This document shows positions 1 to 8,280 of a stretch of 64,000 bases of DNA, in pieces. Within the stretch, counting starts at the first letter, position 1; the number at the start of each line of letters is the position of its first letter. The translations under genes were made by a program, and so were the position numbers. The notes beneath the pieces are model-generated. The model was not told the DNA's origin. It saw only the letters and a list, made by a program, of their open reading frames with translations, and did not search any database. The stretch comes from CAZGXI01 sp964529715 (GTDB taxonomy: Bacteria; Chloroflexota; Anaerolineae; Aggregatilineales; Ch27), in assembly GCA_964529715.1 (NCBI GenBank), contig CAZGXI010000007.1, forward strand, positions 1 through 64,000. Direction: 5' to 3'.

Positions 1-63
1 TGCCTCGCGCTGTCTGTCTTTGCCTTCCCTATCACTCTTCTCTTGTTAAGGTGCAGATCAGGG

Positions 64-196
64 AACAAAAAACCGACGTTATTTTACTGCCGAACGTCGG
101 CTACAGGCGTTGGAACTGCTGCTGATACTGCGGTTTTGTGCCTGCTGCCTCCCTGGTTGTTAAACACGTATTCTCCACTGGAGAACCCGCATCTTG
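64..196 (-). ncRNA. Candidate small RNA, minus strand
   Basis: No gene fits positions 1-248, but the minus strand has a promoter-like pair (TTGCGC at 230-225, 16-nt spacer, TATAAT at 208-203) and, about 100 nt downstream, an intrinsic terminator: CCGACGTT/AACGTCGG arms at 100-93 and 80-73, then six T. This would give a transcript of about 130 nt. The only ORF in it is about 10 codons. I compared it by eye with SRP RNA, 6S RNA and tRNA signatures and did not find a match. The transcript is inferred, not shown. Confidence 0.4.
66..100 (-). terminator. Intrinsic terminator of the minus-strand RNA
   Basis: Eight-bp perfect stem (93-100 with 73-80, 12-nt loop) followed on the minus strand by TTTTTT. 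The T-run lies on only one side, so the direction is minus. Confidence 0.6.
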
Positions 197-202
197 AGAT
201 AT

Positions 203-230
203 ATTATACACCATCCTGGTGACGGCGCAA
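203..230 (-). promoter_or_regulatory. Sigma70-type promoter, minus strand
   Basis: On the minus strand, TTGCGC (230-225) and a perfect TATAAT (208-203) are separated by 16 nt. Nothing on the minus strand immediately downstream is a convincing CDS, so it would drive the candidate small RNA. Confidence 0.4.
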
Positions 231-248
231 GAGTGAATATTGGGAAAA

Positions 249-1304
249 ATGCGGATTCTGTTGGTTAAACCCTGCTGCATTGGCGATGTCGTGATGGCAA
301 CAGCCCTGCTGGCGGCCTTGCGCCGCGCCTATCCAGAAGCGCACATCGCCTGGGGTATCGGAACACACAGCGCCCCTGCCATCGCCGACCATCCCCTGCT
401 GAACACCCTACTGCCAACCGGGCCTGCCGCCAACCCTGCGCGCTCGACCAAAGGGCTGTGGCTACTGGCGCGCCAGATTCGAGCTGGGCGGTTTGACCTG
501 GTCGCCGTGCCTGAACGATCTCCGCTGATCGGTCTGGCAGTTTGGTTGGCCGGTGTGCCAGTTCGCGCCGGGCTGGACTCGGCAGGACGTGGCCTGTTCT
601 ACACCGTTCGGGCACGCATCGCCCCTGCCGAAGCGCGCAACGAGGGCGACATTTACCTCGACGTGGCGCGCGCACTCGGCCTGGATGTAGCAGGCTGCTG
701 GGCGAACATCCCGGCCAGACCGGAGCGGATTCAATCCCTGCGCGCGTCTGCGGAGGTGCCCAACGGCGTCATCGTCGTCCATGCAGGTGGAGGCATCAAC
801 CCTGGCATGACGATGTTGGAGAAGCGCCCACCGATCCCCTTGCTGGCAGAGGTCGCCGCGCGCGCGGCCCAGGCTATCGGAGGAACGGTCGCCATTCTGG
901 GCGGTCCGCAGGATGCACAACGCGCCGCCGACCTCCGACAGGCGCTGCCGCTGAGCCAGCGCGAGAAGGCGCTTCTTCTCATTGGTGCGCTGGACTTTCC
1001 CGGTCTCGCGGCGCTGGCATCGATCACGGCACTCACTATCGGACCGGACACCGGTGTGATACACCTGATGGCAGCAGCAGGCGCACCGACGGTGATGATC
1101 TTCGGCCCTTCAGACCCCCGCCGCTACGCCCCTTTCGTTCCACCGGGGCGGGCTGTTGCCCCCTGGAAGCCATTTCCCCTGCCGTCCGGCGGCGTCGCTG
1201 CCGGGCCGCCGACGAACTGGTCCTGGGAAAAAAACGGAGTCACGGTAGAAGAGGTCTGGGAACAGACGCAAACACTTTTGGAAAACCGCAGGGGCGGCCT
1301 GTGA
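249..1304 (+). CDS. Glycosyltransferase family 9 protein
   Basis: A 351-residue protein of the GT9 (heptosyltransferase-like) family, which transfers sugars from nucleotide donors to cell-surface glycans. The N-terminus reads MRILLVKPCCIGDVVMATAL, the usual Rossmann start with the GD pair. The C-terminal half has the family signature GPDTGVIHLMAAAGAPTVMI followed by FGPSDP. I start at ATG 249; a TTG three codons upstream is also open but less likely. No sugar biosynthesis gene is adjacent, so acceptor and donor are unknown. In a possible monoderm, GT9 proteins do not imply LPS. The gene is convergent with the RTX-like gene downstream. Confidence 0.85.
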   Translation: MRILLVKPCCIGDVVMATALLAALRRAYPEAHIAWGIGTHSAPAIADHPLLNTLLPTGPAANPARSTKGLWLLARQIRAGRFDLVAVPERSPLIGLAVWLAGVPVRAGLDSAGRGLFYTVRARIAPAEARNEGDIYLDVARALGLDVAGCWANIPARPERIQSLRASAEVPNGVIVVHAGGGINPGMTMLEKRPPIPLLAEVAARAAQAIGGTVAILGGPQDAQRAADLRQALPLSQREKALLLIGALDFPGLAALASITALTIGPDTGVIHLMAAAGAPTVMIFGPSDPRRYAPFVPPGRAVAPWKPFPLPSGGVAAGPPTNWSWEKNGVTVEEVWEQTQTLLENRRGGL

Positions 1305-1316
1305 ACCACCCCTGCG
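1287..1316. terminator. Hairpin between convergent genes
   Basis: CGCAGGGG (1287-1294) pairs perfectly with CCCCTGCG (1309-1316) across a 14-nt loop, overlapping the GT9 stop codon. There is no long T-run, so it may be a bidirectional terminator of moderate strength. Confidence 0.45.
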
Positions 1317-1326
1317 TGACTCTCGG

Positions 1327-4053
1327 TTACTGACAGTTCGTCAGTCTGTCGCCGTCGCCGCCATCGTCACAGACATTCGGATCGCCCCAGTCAGGGCCGC
1401 CGTCAACCGTATCGCGGTTGTCGCCGTCGGCAGACGAGATGGTATCCACAGCGCCATTGCCGAACTCCCCCGTCGTGGAAAAGCCTTCGCCGATGATCGT
1501 ATCGGCATCGTCACCAGCAGGATCGGCAATAATATCGCCGCCATCAACGCCGGATGTGTCGGTGCAATTGGCGCCGGTGCAGCGCGCCATGTTGCCGCCG
1601 TAAACCTGATCATCGCCGGGACCGCCGTCGATAATAGCCTCGCTAAAGTCCTGCCCGCCGTTGGCGCGGCAGTTGTCGCCATCGCAAACCGCCGTACTGC
1701 CGCCTGCCACGATGTCGTTGCCAGGCCCACCGGTAACGGAAGCATCGCTGCCATCCCCCTGAATAACGCTGATGCAGTTCGCCCCGGCGCAGCGGGCCAG
1801 GCTGCCGCCATGAACCTCGTCCACGCCTTCACCGCCATCAACGACCGTATCCCCGGCATCGTTCATCGCGTCGGCGCGCGCCTGTGTTCCCGTAGCGTCG
1901 GCGAAATTGCCGCCATAAACCACGTCGTCGCCGTCGCCGCCATCCAGTGTGTCGTTCCCATCATAGCCCGACGCCGCGATACAGGCGCTGCCCACGCAGA
2001 CGGCGCTGTTGCCGCCGTAGATCGTGTCGTTGCCATCGCCACCCACGATCTCGTCCGGCGTTCCACCGTCAGTGTTATCAGTGATCGCATCGACCAGGCA
2101 GGCATCGCCCTCACATGTTCCGGAATTGCCGCCAATCACAGTGTCATCGCCGGTTCCGCCTTCCAGACGGTCGCCGTCGTCGTAGGTGCGTCGGTTAGCG
2201 GTGCAGGCGCTCCCGGTACAGCCATAGGTGTTTCCGCCGATAAGACGATCATTACCAAAGCCGCCTACCAGGGTATCGCCGTGATCGGTTCCGCCGACCA
2301 CGTTGCAGCTATCGCCATCACAAAAGACGCCATTGCCGCCGGTAATCACATCATTGCCAGGCCCGCCGTCGATGTCATCGCTCCAAAAGTCGTACTGGCC
2401 ATCCGGCTCGCAGTTGATGCTGTTCATCGGCATACAAACCAGGTTATGCGGGACGTAGGCAGCGTGGACATAGCTGGCACCGAAGATGGTGTCGTTGCCC
2501 GCACCGCCGCGAATAATGTCCGCGCCGCCGTGCCCGCCGTCGGCGTCGCACAGCGCCCCTTCGCAGGTAGCATAGCCCGTGCCTGCGATGAAGTCATCGC
2601 CGTCGCCGCCATCCAGCACATCGTGAGCATCCAGATTGGCATCGGCGTCGAAGTCATTATCGCTCCAACATCTTTCCCCGACGCACGCCGAACGGTTGCC
2701 ACCGACCAGGGTATCATTGCCCGGCCCACCGCTCAGATGATCAACCGTATCCGGGCCTGCGTGCGCGGAGCAGCTTTCACCTTCACAGCGAGCAAAGTTG
2801 CCGCCGATCAAGGTGTCATCCCCCTCGCCGCCTTCGAGATTATCGTCGCCGTCGAAGTTGCTGTTCGGCGTATAGGTGCCGGTGTAGTAGGTGTGGTTGG
2901 TCCAGCAGGCCGTGCCGACACACTGTGCATACGTGCCGCCGATCAACATGTCATTTCCACTATCACCGGTCAGGGTATCCTGGCCCGAGTCGCCGCCATC
3001 GTTGATGCAATCTGCGGCGATACAGGATGTGTAGTGTCCCCCTGCCAACATGTCATCATCTGGTCCACCCGTCAGGGTATCGTCGCCATCAGACCCGCCG
3101 GTGAGCGTCCAGACGCCATCCCGCGAGTGCACAAAACACCAGGGGCCTTCGCAAGGGGCAAAGCAGGCTTCGCCGATGCACTCGGCAAAGTTGCCGCCGT
3201 ACAACCGATCGTTGCCCTCTTCACCTTGCAGCACATCGTTGCCAATGCCGCCAAAGGCCAGGTCATCTCCCGGCCCGCCATTCAGCCGGTCGTCGCCACC
3301 GAGGCCGTAGAGCACATCGTTGCCCCCCATGCCAAAAATCACGTTGGCGTTATCATTGCCATAGATGATCTCACAGGCATCCGTGCCGGTGTAGCTATCT
3401 GCATTGACGTTGATGTCGCGTTCACCGGCATAAGAACTTCCGGCCAGCGCCACGACGACAACTTCTTCGCATGCCGACAGCACCGAACGCTGCAACTCCT
3501 GCGGATCAGGAAATTGTTCTGGCTGGTCGGGTCGCTCGCGCTCGCGCAGGTCCAACCAGTAGTTGATGCTGCGGCACAGGGGCGCTTCATTTTCCCCATA
3601 GAACACGACCATCCAGACATACATTGCGGGCGTCGTGGTAAATTCTTCTAGGCTGAACTGCGCCTGACCACGCCCTCCGCCGCCCTCTGCCGGAAAGAAT
3701 GCCTGCTGGCCTAACCAGGTGTATTCACCGGGAAAGCCGTGTATCTCGCTGAGGTCATAACCTTCTGAGGCAGAGCCGGGGAGTCCCACATCGAAAACAA
3801 GCACCTCACGGCTGACCGTGCCCTGCGGCTCGTTGGTCCAGGCATAAATCACCTCATCGGCAAAGGTGATCCGGCGGGCCGGGTTGACCGGAGCGGTCAG
3901 GAGGGGATAACTATCACACTCCGGCAACGCCAACACGTCGGGGGTAGAAAGTTCCTGCCCCTGCGCCGCAGCGGGGACAGAAACCATAACCAGGAGGCCA
4001 ACCAACAGAGTCGCGCCAAACAGAATGCACATCGGAAAGAGTCGGCTTCGCAT
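1327..4053 (-). CDS. Secreted RTX-like repeat protein with CxGxxC inserts
   Basis: A 908-residue exported protein. The first 30 or so residues form a signal peptide (hydrophobic core, AAAQ cleavage-like site). Residues of roughly 35-190 are a unique domain. The rest is made of hemolysin-type calcium-binding nonapeptides (GGxGxDxLxG), which in RTX proteins fold as a parallel beta roll that binds calcium outside the cell. Unusually, after many GG-N turns comes a short insert with CxGxxC, about a dozen times. One unit (GGNFADATGTQA) has lost both cysteines together, suggesting each pair forms a disulfide. Function is unknown; adhesin, S-layer or enzyme scaffold are all possible. The ribosome site AAGGAG lies about 8 nt before the ATG. 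Long ORFs on the opposite strand are shadows of the GC-rich repeat. Confidence 0.85.
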   Translation of the reverse strand: MRSRLFPMCILFGATLLVGLLVMVSVPAAAQGQELSTPDVLALPECDSYPLLTAPVNPARRITFADEVIYAWTNEPQGTVSREVLVFDVGLPGSASEGYDLSEIHGFPGEYTWLGQQAFFPAEGGGGRGQAQFSLEEFTTTPAMYVWMVVFYGENEAPLCRSINYWLDLRERERPDQPEQFPDPQELQRSVLSACEEVVVVALAGSSYAGERDINVNADSYTGTDACEIIYGNDNANVIFGMGGNDVLYGLGGDDRLNGGPGDDLAFGGIGNDVLQGEEGNDRLYGGNFAECIGEACFAPCEGPWCFVHSRDGVWTLTGGSDGDDTLTGGPDDDMLAGGHYTSCIAADCINDGGDSGQDTLTGDSGNDMLIGGTYAQCVGTACWTNHTYYTGTYTPNSNFDGDDNLEGGEGDDTLIGGNFARCEGESCSAHAGPDTVDHLSGGPGNDTLVGGNRSACVGERCWSDNDFDADANLDAHDVLDGGDGDDFIAGTGYATCEGALCDADGGHGGADIIRGGAGNDTIFGASYVHAAYVPHNLVCMPMNSINCEPDGQYDFWSDDIDGGPGNDVITGGNGVFCDGDSCNVVGGTDHGDTLVGGFGNDRLIGGNTYGCTGSACTANRRTYDDGDRLEGGTGDDTVIGGNSGTCEGDACLVDAITDNTDGGTPDEIVGGDGNDTIYGGNSAVCVGSACIAASGYDGNDTLDGGDGDDVVYGGNFADATGTQARADAMNDAGDTVVDGGEGVDEVHGGSLARCAGANCISVIQGDGSDASVTGGPGNDIVAGGSTAVCDGDNCRANGGQDFSEAIIDGGPGDDQVYGGNMARCTGANCTDTSGVDGGDIIADPAGDDADTIIGEGFSTTGEFGNGAVDTISSADGDNRDTVDGGPDWGDPNVCDDGGDGDRLTNCQ

Positions 4054-4218
4054 CTATTCACTCCTTATTTTTTTGAAGGATTGTATTTTAATCACCTCAC
4101 ACAGACATTAACGACGGTGTATACTTCCTTGCGCCTGGCTTACAAGGTGCTCCGACAGACATTTTAGTTAGCCTGTTTCCTTACAGCAAATAAAGATGTT
4201 TGGTGGGCAGCCTCAATC

Positions 4219-4247
4219 TTGACATTTGAGCGCATCTCCTCTAGACT
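4219..4247 (+). promoter_or_regulatory. Strong sigma70-type promoter upstream of metG
   Basis: TTGACA (4219-4224), 17-nt spacer, TAGACT (4242-4247). Transcription would start near 4254, about 220 nt before metG, so the message has a long leader. Confidence 0.7.
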
Positions 4248-4253
4248 TCACCC

Positions 4254-4417
4254 TATGAGCGAGAACCCATTGTGGAAGGCCACCATGTCCATGCGTTGCG
4301 AGCCGTGGCTGGGTGGGGGCGAGGCCCTACTCCGGCGACGGCTGCGCCTACATGACTGATGGGCGCATCCTGATGGCTCAACCAAACCGACCGCTTGCCT
4401 CGCGCAGGCGGTTTTTA
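4254..4417 (+). ncRNA. Unidentified structured leader RNA of metG
   Basis: Between a near-consensus promoter and an intrinsic terminator lie about 160 nt without a convincing ORF. Several local stems are visible: AGCCGT with ACGGCT enclosing a G-rich arm, a GGCG/CGCC hairpin, and GATG-GGCG-CATC. The arrangement promoter-RNA-terminator-ribosome site-metG is what an attenuating leader would look like. I looked for the T-box GGTGGnACCGCG element and for SAM riboswitch cores and found neither. It may instead be an independent small RNA. The rest of the 4054-4476 gap holds the start region of the RTX-like gene and nothing else I can identify. Confidence 0.4.
4391..4417 (+). terminator. metG: Intrinsic terminator or attenuator before metG
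   Basis: CCGCTTG (4391-4397) pairs with CAGGCGG (4405-4411), with one G-U pair, and is followed by TTTTTATTT. It sits 60 nt before the metG ATG and is oriented to stop transcription into metG. Confidence 0.7.
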
Positions 4418-4476
4418 TTTGTGGCCGGATCAGTCTCAGACAAGCCTTTTTGTCCTTGATAACTCAGGAGGAAACC

Positions 4477-6261
4477 ATGACCGAGATCATCCACGTTTCC
4501 GTCGCCTGGCCCTACGCCAACGGCGACCTGCATGTGGGCCACCTGGCCGGCGCTTACCTGCCCGCCGACATCTTCGCGCGTTATCACCGGCTCAAGGGCA
4601 GCCGCGTACTGATGGTCAGCGGCTCAGACTCGCATGGCACGCCGATCTCTGTCGAGGCAGACAAAGCCGGAATCTCGCCGCAAGAGTTGTTCCAGAAATA
4701 CCACCACCGGTTTCTGGAAACCCAGCAAAAGATCGGCATCAGCTACGATCTGTTCACGCACACAGACACCGAAAACCACCACCGCGTCGCCCAAGATGTC
4801 TTCCTCTGTCTGCTAGAACGCGGCTACCTCTATCGCGCCACCCAGCAGCAGCTTTACAGCGAATCGCAGGGGCGCTTCCTGCCAGATCGACTGGTCGAGG
4901 GCACCTGTTATCTCTGCGGCTTTCAAGATGCGCGCGGCGACCAGTGCGATAACTGTGGCAACCTGCTGGACGCCACGCTGTTGATCAATCCACGCAGCAA
5001 GCTCGATGGCTCAACCCCCGTTGTGCGCGAGACGGAGCATTACTTTCTGAACCTGCCCGCCTTCGCCGAGCGCCTAACGGCCTTTCTGAAAAACGGCAAG
5101 AACAGCAAAGCCCACTGGCGCGATAACGTGTTGGCATTTAGCAGAAACTACGTGGCCGAACTCCAGCCGCGCGCCATCACCCGCGACCTGGACTGGGGTA
5201 TCCCCGTGCCGTTAAAAGGTTGGGATGGTAAGCGGTTGTATGTCTGGTTCGAGGCAGTGATAGGCTACCTGAGCGCCAGCATCGAGTGGGCGCGCAATAC
5301 CGGCCAGCCCGACGCCTGGAAAGACTGGTGGTACAACCCAGAGGCGCGCATTTACCACTTCATCGGCAAAGATAACATCCCCTTCCACACCGTCATCTGG
5401 CCTGCCGAACTGATGGGCATCAGCGGCCTCTACGATGACGGCAGCCGCCCGATCAACCTGCCTTACGACGTGCCGGCAAACGAGTTCATGAACATCGAAG
5501 GACGGCAGTTCTCCAAGAGCCGCAACTGGGCAATCTGGCTGCCGGATATTTTGGAACGCTACCAGCCGGACGCCATCCGCTATTACGTCGCTGCGACTCT
5601 GCCGGAGACGCGCGATGCAGACTTCGCCTGGGATGGCTTTTTCGGGCGTGTTAACAATGAGCTTGTGGCCGCCTGGGGCAATCTGGTGAACCGGATGCTG
5701 GGTTTCGCCGACAAACGTTTCGACGGCGTTGTGCCCACACCGGGAACATTGACCGAAGATGACCAGGCAATTCTGGCACAGAGTGTGGCCGCCCTAACCG
5801 ATGTTGGCGATTTGCTGGCAGGCGTCAAACTACGCGCTGCCTTGCAAGAAGCCATGCGCATCGTCCAGGAAGCCAATGTCTACCTGGATCGCCGCGCCCC
5901 CTGGAAGCGCATCAAAGAGGATGTCCAGGATACAGCGACGGCGGTCTATACTATCCTGCGCGTCATCGACAACCTGAAAGTCGTGCTGGCGCCGTTCCTG
6001 CCGTTCAGCGCGCAGCGTCTGCACGAGATGCTCGGCTATCAGGGCAGGCTGTTCGGCGAGCAACGCATCGAGACCTTTCAGGAAAGCGAGCGCAGCCACG
6101 AAGCTCTGATCTATGATGCCAGTGGGGCGACAGGCCGCTGGGAACCTAGCGAACTGCCGCCGGGGCAAAAGCTCGGCCCCATCGAGCCGCTGTTCGTCAA
6201 GCTAGACGATTCGATCATTGACGAGGAACGGGGTCGCCTGGGCGCGCCGCGCAACGTTTAG
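4477..6261 (+). CDS. metG: Methionine-tRNA ligase
   Basis: Charges tRNA-Met with methionine in the cytoplasm (EC 6.1.1.10). The 594-residue protein has the class I HIGH-type motif HVGH at 19-22 near the N-terminus, a CxxC...CxxC zinc knuckle (CYLC...CDNC) around 145-165, and the KMSKS equivalent FSKS at 345-348, followed by the anticodon-binding helical domain. It ends without the C-terminal tRNA-binding/dimerisation domain found in some MetG proteins. The start is fixed by AGGAGG at 4466-4471, five nt before ATG 4477; the open frame continues to a TTG at 4450 that I do not use. It is preceded by a promoter, an RNA leader and a terminator, so attenuation control is likely. A strong terminator follows the stop. 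Confidence 0.97.
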   Translation: MTEIIHVSVAWPYANGDLHVGHLAGAYLPADIFARYHRLKGSRVLMVSGSDSHGTPISVEADKAGISPQELFQKYHHRFLETQQKIGISYDLFTHTDTENHHRVAQDVFLCLLERGYLYRATQQQLYSESQGRFLPDRLVEGTCYLCGFQDARGDQCDNCGNLLDATLLINPRSKLDGSTPVVRETEHYFLNLPAFAERLTAFLKNGKNSKAHWRDNVLAFSRNYVAELQPRAITRDLDWGIPVPLKGWDGKRLYVWFEAVIGYLSASIEWARNTGQPDAWKDWWYNPEARIYHFIGKDNIPFHTVIWPAELMGISGLYDDGSRPINLPYDVPANEFMNIEGRQFSKSRNWAIWLPDILERYQPDAIRYYVAATLPETRDADFAWDGFFGRVNNELVAAWGNLVNRMLGFADKRFDGVVPTPGTLTEDDQAILAQSVAALTDVGDLLAGVKLRAALQEAMRIVQEANVYLDRRAPWKRIKEDVQDTATAVYTILRVIDNLKVVLAPFLPFSAQRLHEMLGYQGRLFGEQRIETFQESERSHEALIYDASGATGRWEPSELPPGQKLGPIEPLFVKLDDSIIDEERGRLGAPRNV

Positions 6262-6267
6262 CCTTCG

Positions 6268-6301
6268 GCAGCGGCGGAGCATCGTCTGCCGCTGCTTTTT
6301 T
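6268..6301 (+). terminator. metG: metG intrinsic terminator
   Basis: GCAGCGGC (6268-6275) pairs perfectly with GCCGCTGC (6288-6295), followed by six T. Confidence 0.85.
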
Positions 6302-6311
6302 CGACAGAGCC

Positions 6312-6338
6312 TTGAGCGGAGCAATTTGGCGGTATAAT
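6312..6338 (+). promoter_or_regulatory. Promoter of the proline dehydrogenase gene
   Basis: Perfect TATAAT at 6333-6338 with TTGAGC at 6312-6317; the spacer of 15 nt is short. The leader to the ATG would be about 45 nt. Confidence 0.5.
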
Positions 6339-6390
6339 ACAAAAACAAGCGTTCCTTATTCGTATAGGATGCACAAAGGAAAGATACGCG

Positions 6391-7323
6391 ATGCTCCGCT
6401 CTCTCCTGCTCTACCTCTCCGGTGCGCGCTGGGCCAAAGCGATCATCACCCACTTCTTCATTGCCAGACGCATGGCCCGGCGTTTCGTCGCCGGCGAGAC
6501 GATGGCCGAAGCCGTCGCCGCGACCCGCAAACTCAACGCCCAGGGCGCGCTCGTCACGCTGGATTATTTAGGCGAGTCGGTTGCCTCGGAAGCGGACGCA
6601 CAACAGGCCGTCGAACAATACTTCGCCATCCTCGACACCATTGCCCACGAGGACATCCAGGCAACTGTCTCACTCAAGCTCACCCAGTTGGGCCTAGACA
6701 TCTCCGAGGACCTATGCCTGGCAAACATGCGGCGCATCCTGGAAAAAGCCAGGGAGCGCCACAACCACGTCACCATCGACATGGAAAGCTCAGATTACAC
6801 CGACCGCACGCTACGCATCTATCGCACGCTGCGCCACGAGTACGGGTTCGACAACGTGGGAACGGTAATCCAGGCGTATCTGTACCGCAGCGAAAAAGAC
6901 CTGGCTGAACTGCACGCAGAAGGTGCATTCATCCGCCTGTGCAAGGGAGCGTATAAGGAGCCGCCAGACCGGGCCTTTCCCAAAAAGGCGGATGTAGACG
7001 CGAACTTCGTCAACGTCATGCGGGCATATCTGGCAAACGGCACGGCATCCACTGAAGCACACCTGGCAATCGCCACGCACGACCCTAAGATGATCAATGC
7101 GGCGCTGGAACACATTCAGGCGCACAGCATCCCCAAAGAACGCTACGAGTTTCAGATGCTCTACGGCATCCGCGCCGAGGCGCAGCGAGAATTGATCCGC
7201 CAGGGCCATCCGATGCGTATCTACGTGCCGTTCGGCACTCACTGGTATCCCTACTTCATGCGGCGGTTGGCCGAACGCCCGGCGAACCTGTGGTTTTTCA
7301 TCAACGCCTTTTTCCGAGGGTAA
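6391..7323 (+). CDS. Proline dehydrogenase
   Basis: A 310-residue stand-alone proline dehydrogenase (FAD-dependent, proline to pyrroline-5-carboxylate, first step of proline catabolism, usually passing electrons to quinone). Support comes from the TIM-barrel pattern: VSLKLTQLGLD in the second quarter, TIDMESSDYTD, then RLCKGAYKEP near the middle (the lysine/glycine-rich FAD-contact loop of PRODH), ATHDPK and, near the end, RIYVPFGTHWYPYFMRRLAE, the C-terminal helix with the paired arginines that bind the proline carboxylate. The ribosome site AAAGGA lies about 10 nt upstream. No P5C dehydrogenase is adjacent, so this is the monofunctional type rather than a PutA fusion. Confidence 0.92.
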   Translation: MLRSLLLYLSGARWAKAIITHFFIARRMARRFVAGETMAEAVAATRKLNAQGALVTLDYLGESVASEADAQQAVEQYFAILDTIAHEDIQATVSLKLTQLGLDISEDLCLANMRRILEKARERHNHVTIDMESSDYTDRTLRIYRTLRHEYGFDNVGTVIQAYLYRSEKDLAELHAEGAFIRLCKGAYKEPPDRAFPKKADVDANFVNVMRAYLANGTASTEAHLAIATHDPKMINAALEHIQAHSIPKERYEFQMLYGIRAEAQRELIRQGHPMRIYVPFGTHWYPYFMRRLAERPANLWFFINAFFRG

Positions 7324-7332
7324 AACCCTCCT

Positions 7333-7363
7333 GGCAGCGGCGGGAACGCCGTCCGCCGCTGCC
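7333..7363. terminator. Strong hairpin between convergent genes
   Basis: GGCAGCGGCGG (7333-7343) pairs perfectly with CCGCCGCTGCC (7353-7363), a 9-nt loop between. It has no clear T-run and probably terminates from both sides. Confidence 0.55.
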
Positions 7364-7390
7364 GCCCACACCGCCCGCAGATCACCTTTT

Positions 7391-8206
7391 TCAGCCGTGC
7401 GGCAACCCTACCATCCTGGCGCTGACCTCCCAAAGCCGCCGCGCCGTCGCTGCATCATAGGAAGCCTCCGAGGAGGGCGTGTCGCGCCGCCGCACGAAAT
7501 ATCGCCCTGTGACGCCCGCGACTTCCGGCGCAGTAGCCAGCCACACTTGCGTATCGGCGCCCTCTTCGGGCGTCAGATGGCCGCGCATATCCAGGCCGGC
7601 AGCCCGTTGAAAGTTCGTGTCCACAAAACCAGGATGGACCGCATTCACCGTGACGCCGGTCCCATCCAGTCGCCGCGCCAGCTCATATGTGAACAGGATG
7701 TTCGCCAGCTTAGATGCCCCATAGGCCGACCACCCACTGTATTGCCGCCGATAACCCAGGTCGTCGAAATTGATCGCGCTACCCTGATGCGCATCTGACG
7801 AGACGTTGACGATGCGCGCCGGGGCGCCGGCGATGAGTCGGTCAAGCAGCAGGTTGGTCAGCAAAAAATACGCCAGATGATTGAGCGCAAACGTCATCTC
7901 GATCCCGTCAACGCTCTCGCGGTAAGTGGTGAAGAGTGCCCCAGCGTTATTCACCAAGACATGCAGCCGGTCGTACCGGCTCTTGAACTCCTCTGCCAGC
8001 GCACGAATCTGGGCCTGTGAAGAAAGGTCGGCGGTCAGAAATTCGAGCGAGCCGGGCATCTGGCCCACCTCGGTGAGCACGGCCTGTATTTTGGCAGGGT
8101 CGCGTCCCACGCCGATCACCGTTGCGCCGCGTTCGGCCAGCGCACGCACCGTCACCTTGCCGATGCCATCTGTTGCGCCGGTGACCAGACAGATTTTGCC
8201 GATCAT
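7391..8206 (-). CDS. Short-chain dehydrogenase/reductase (retinol dehydrogenase-like)
   Basis: A 271-residue NAD(P)-dependent oxidoreductase. The Rossmann motif TGATDGIG is at 9-16, NNAG at 86-89, the catalytic Ser in VNVSSDA near 136, and the YGASK catalytic Tyr-Lys pair at 162-166, followed by HPGFVDTN. This order is the classical SDR layout; the substrate cannot be told. I place the start at ATG 8206 because AAGGA precedes it and because a MerR-type promoter with a start site near 8243 makes the longer reading to 8368 impossible. An ATG at 8227 lacks a ribosome site. Regulation by a MerR-family activator responding to aldehydes or electrophiles would fit, as AdhR/NmlR-type regulators often control such enzymes; no merR gene is in the window. 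Confidence 0.9.
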   Translation of the reverse strand: MIGKICLVTGATDGIGKVTVRALAERGATVIGVGRDPAKIQAVLTEVGQMPGSLEFLTADLSSQAQIRALAEEFKSRYDRLHVLVNNAGALFTTYRESVDGIEMTFALNHLAYFLLTNLLLDRLIAGAPARIVNVSSDAHQGSAINFDDLGYRRQYSGWSAYGASKLANILFTYELARRLDGTGVTVNAVHPGFVDTNFQRAAGLDMRGHLTPEEGADTQVWLATAPEVAGVTGRYFVRRRDTPSSEASYDAATARRLWEVSARMVGLPHG

Positions 8207-8249
8207 CAGTAGTCCTTGAGCCTCCATCAGAATTGGCCGGGTTTTTAGA

Positions 8250-8280
8250 ACTTTACAACTTCGAGCGTACTCGAAGTCAA
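8250..8280 (-). promoter_or_regulatory. MerR-type promoter and operator of the SDR gene
   Basis: On the minus strand TTGACT (8280-8275) and TAAAGT (8255-8250) are separated by 19 nt, too long for normal sigma70 use. The spacer holds a perfect 8+8 inverted repeat ACTTCGAG-CGTA-CTCGAAGT (8258-8277). A stretched 19-bp spacer filled by a dyad is the hallmark of MerR-family activation, where the regulator twists DNA to realign the elements. The arms resemble AdhR/NmlR-type sites as I remember them. A lone half-site (ACTTCGAGT) is at 8384-8392. Confidence 0.7.

Noticed and set aside
64..196. SRP RNA or 6S RNA at the window start
   Set aside because: The conserved GGTCAGG/GGAAG...AGCAGC core of SRP RNA is not present, and the 6S open-complex shape is not evident.
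1810..3651. 613-codon open frame on the plus strand opposite the RTX-like gene
   Set aside because: It mirrors the GC-rich repeats of the real gene, shows Ala/Val/Ile low complexity, no domain and no ribosome site.
4254..4417. T-box or SAM riboswitch before metG
   Set aside because: Neither the T-box GGTGGnACCGCG element nor the SAM core sequences could be found.
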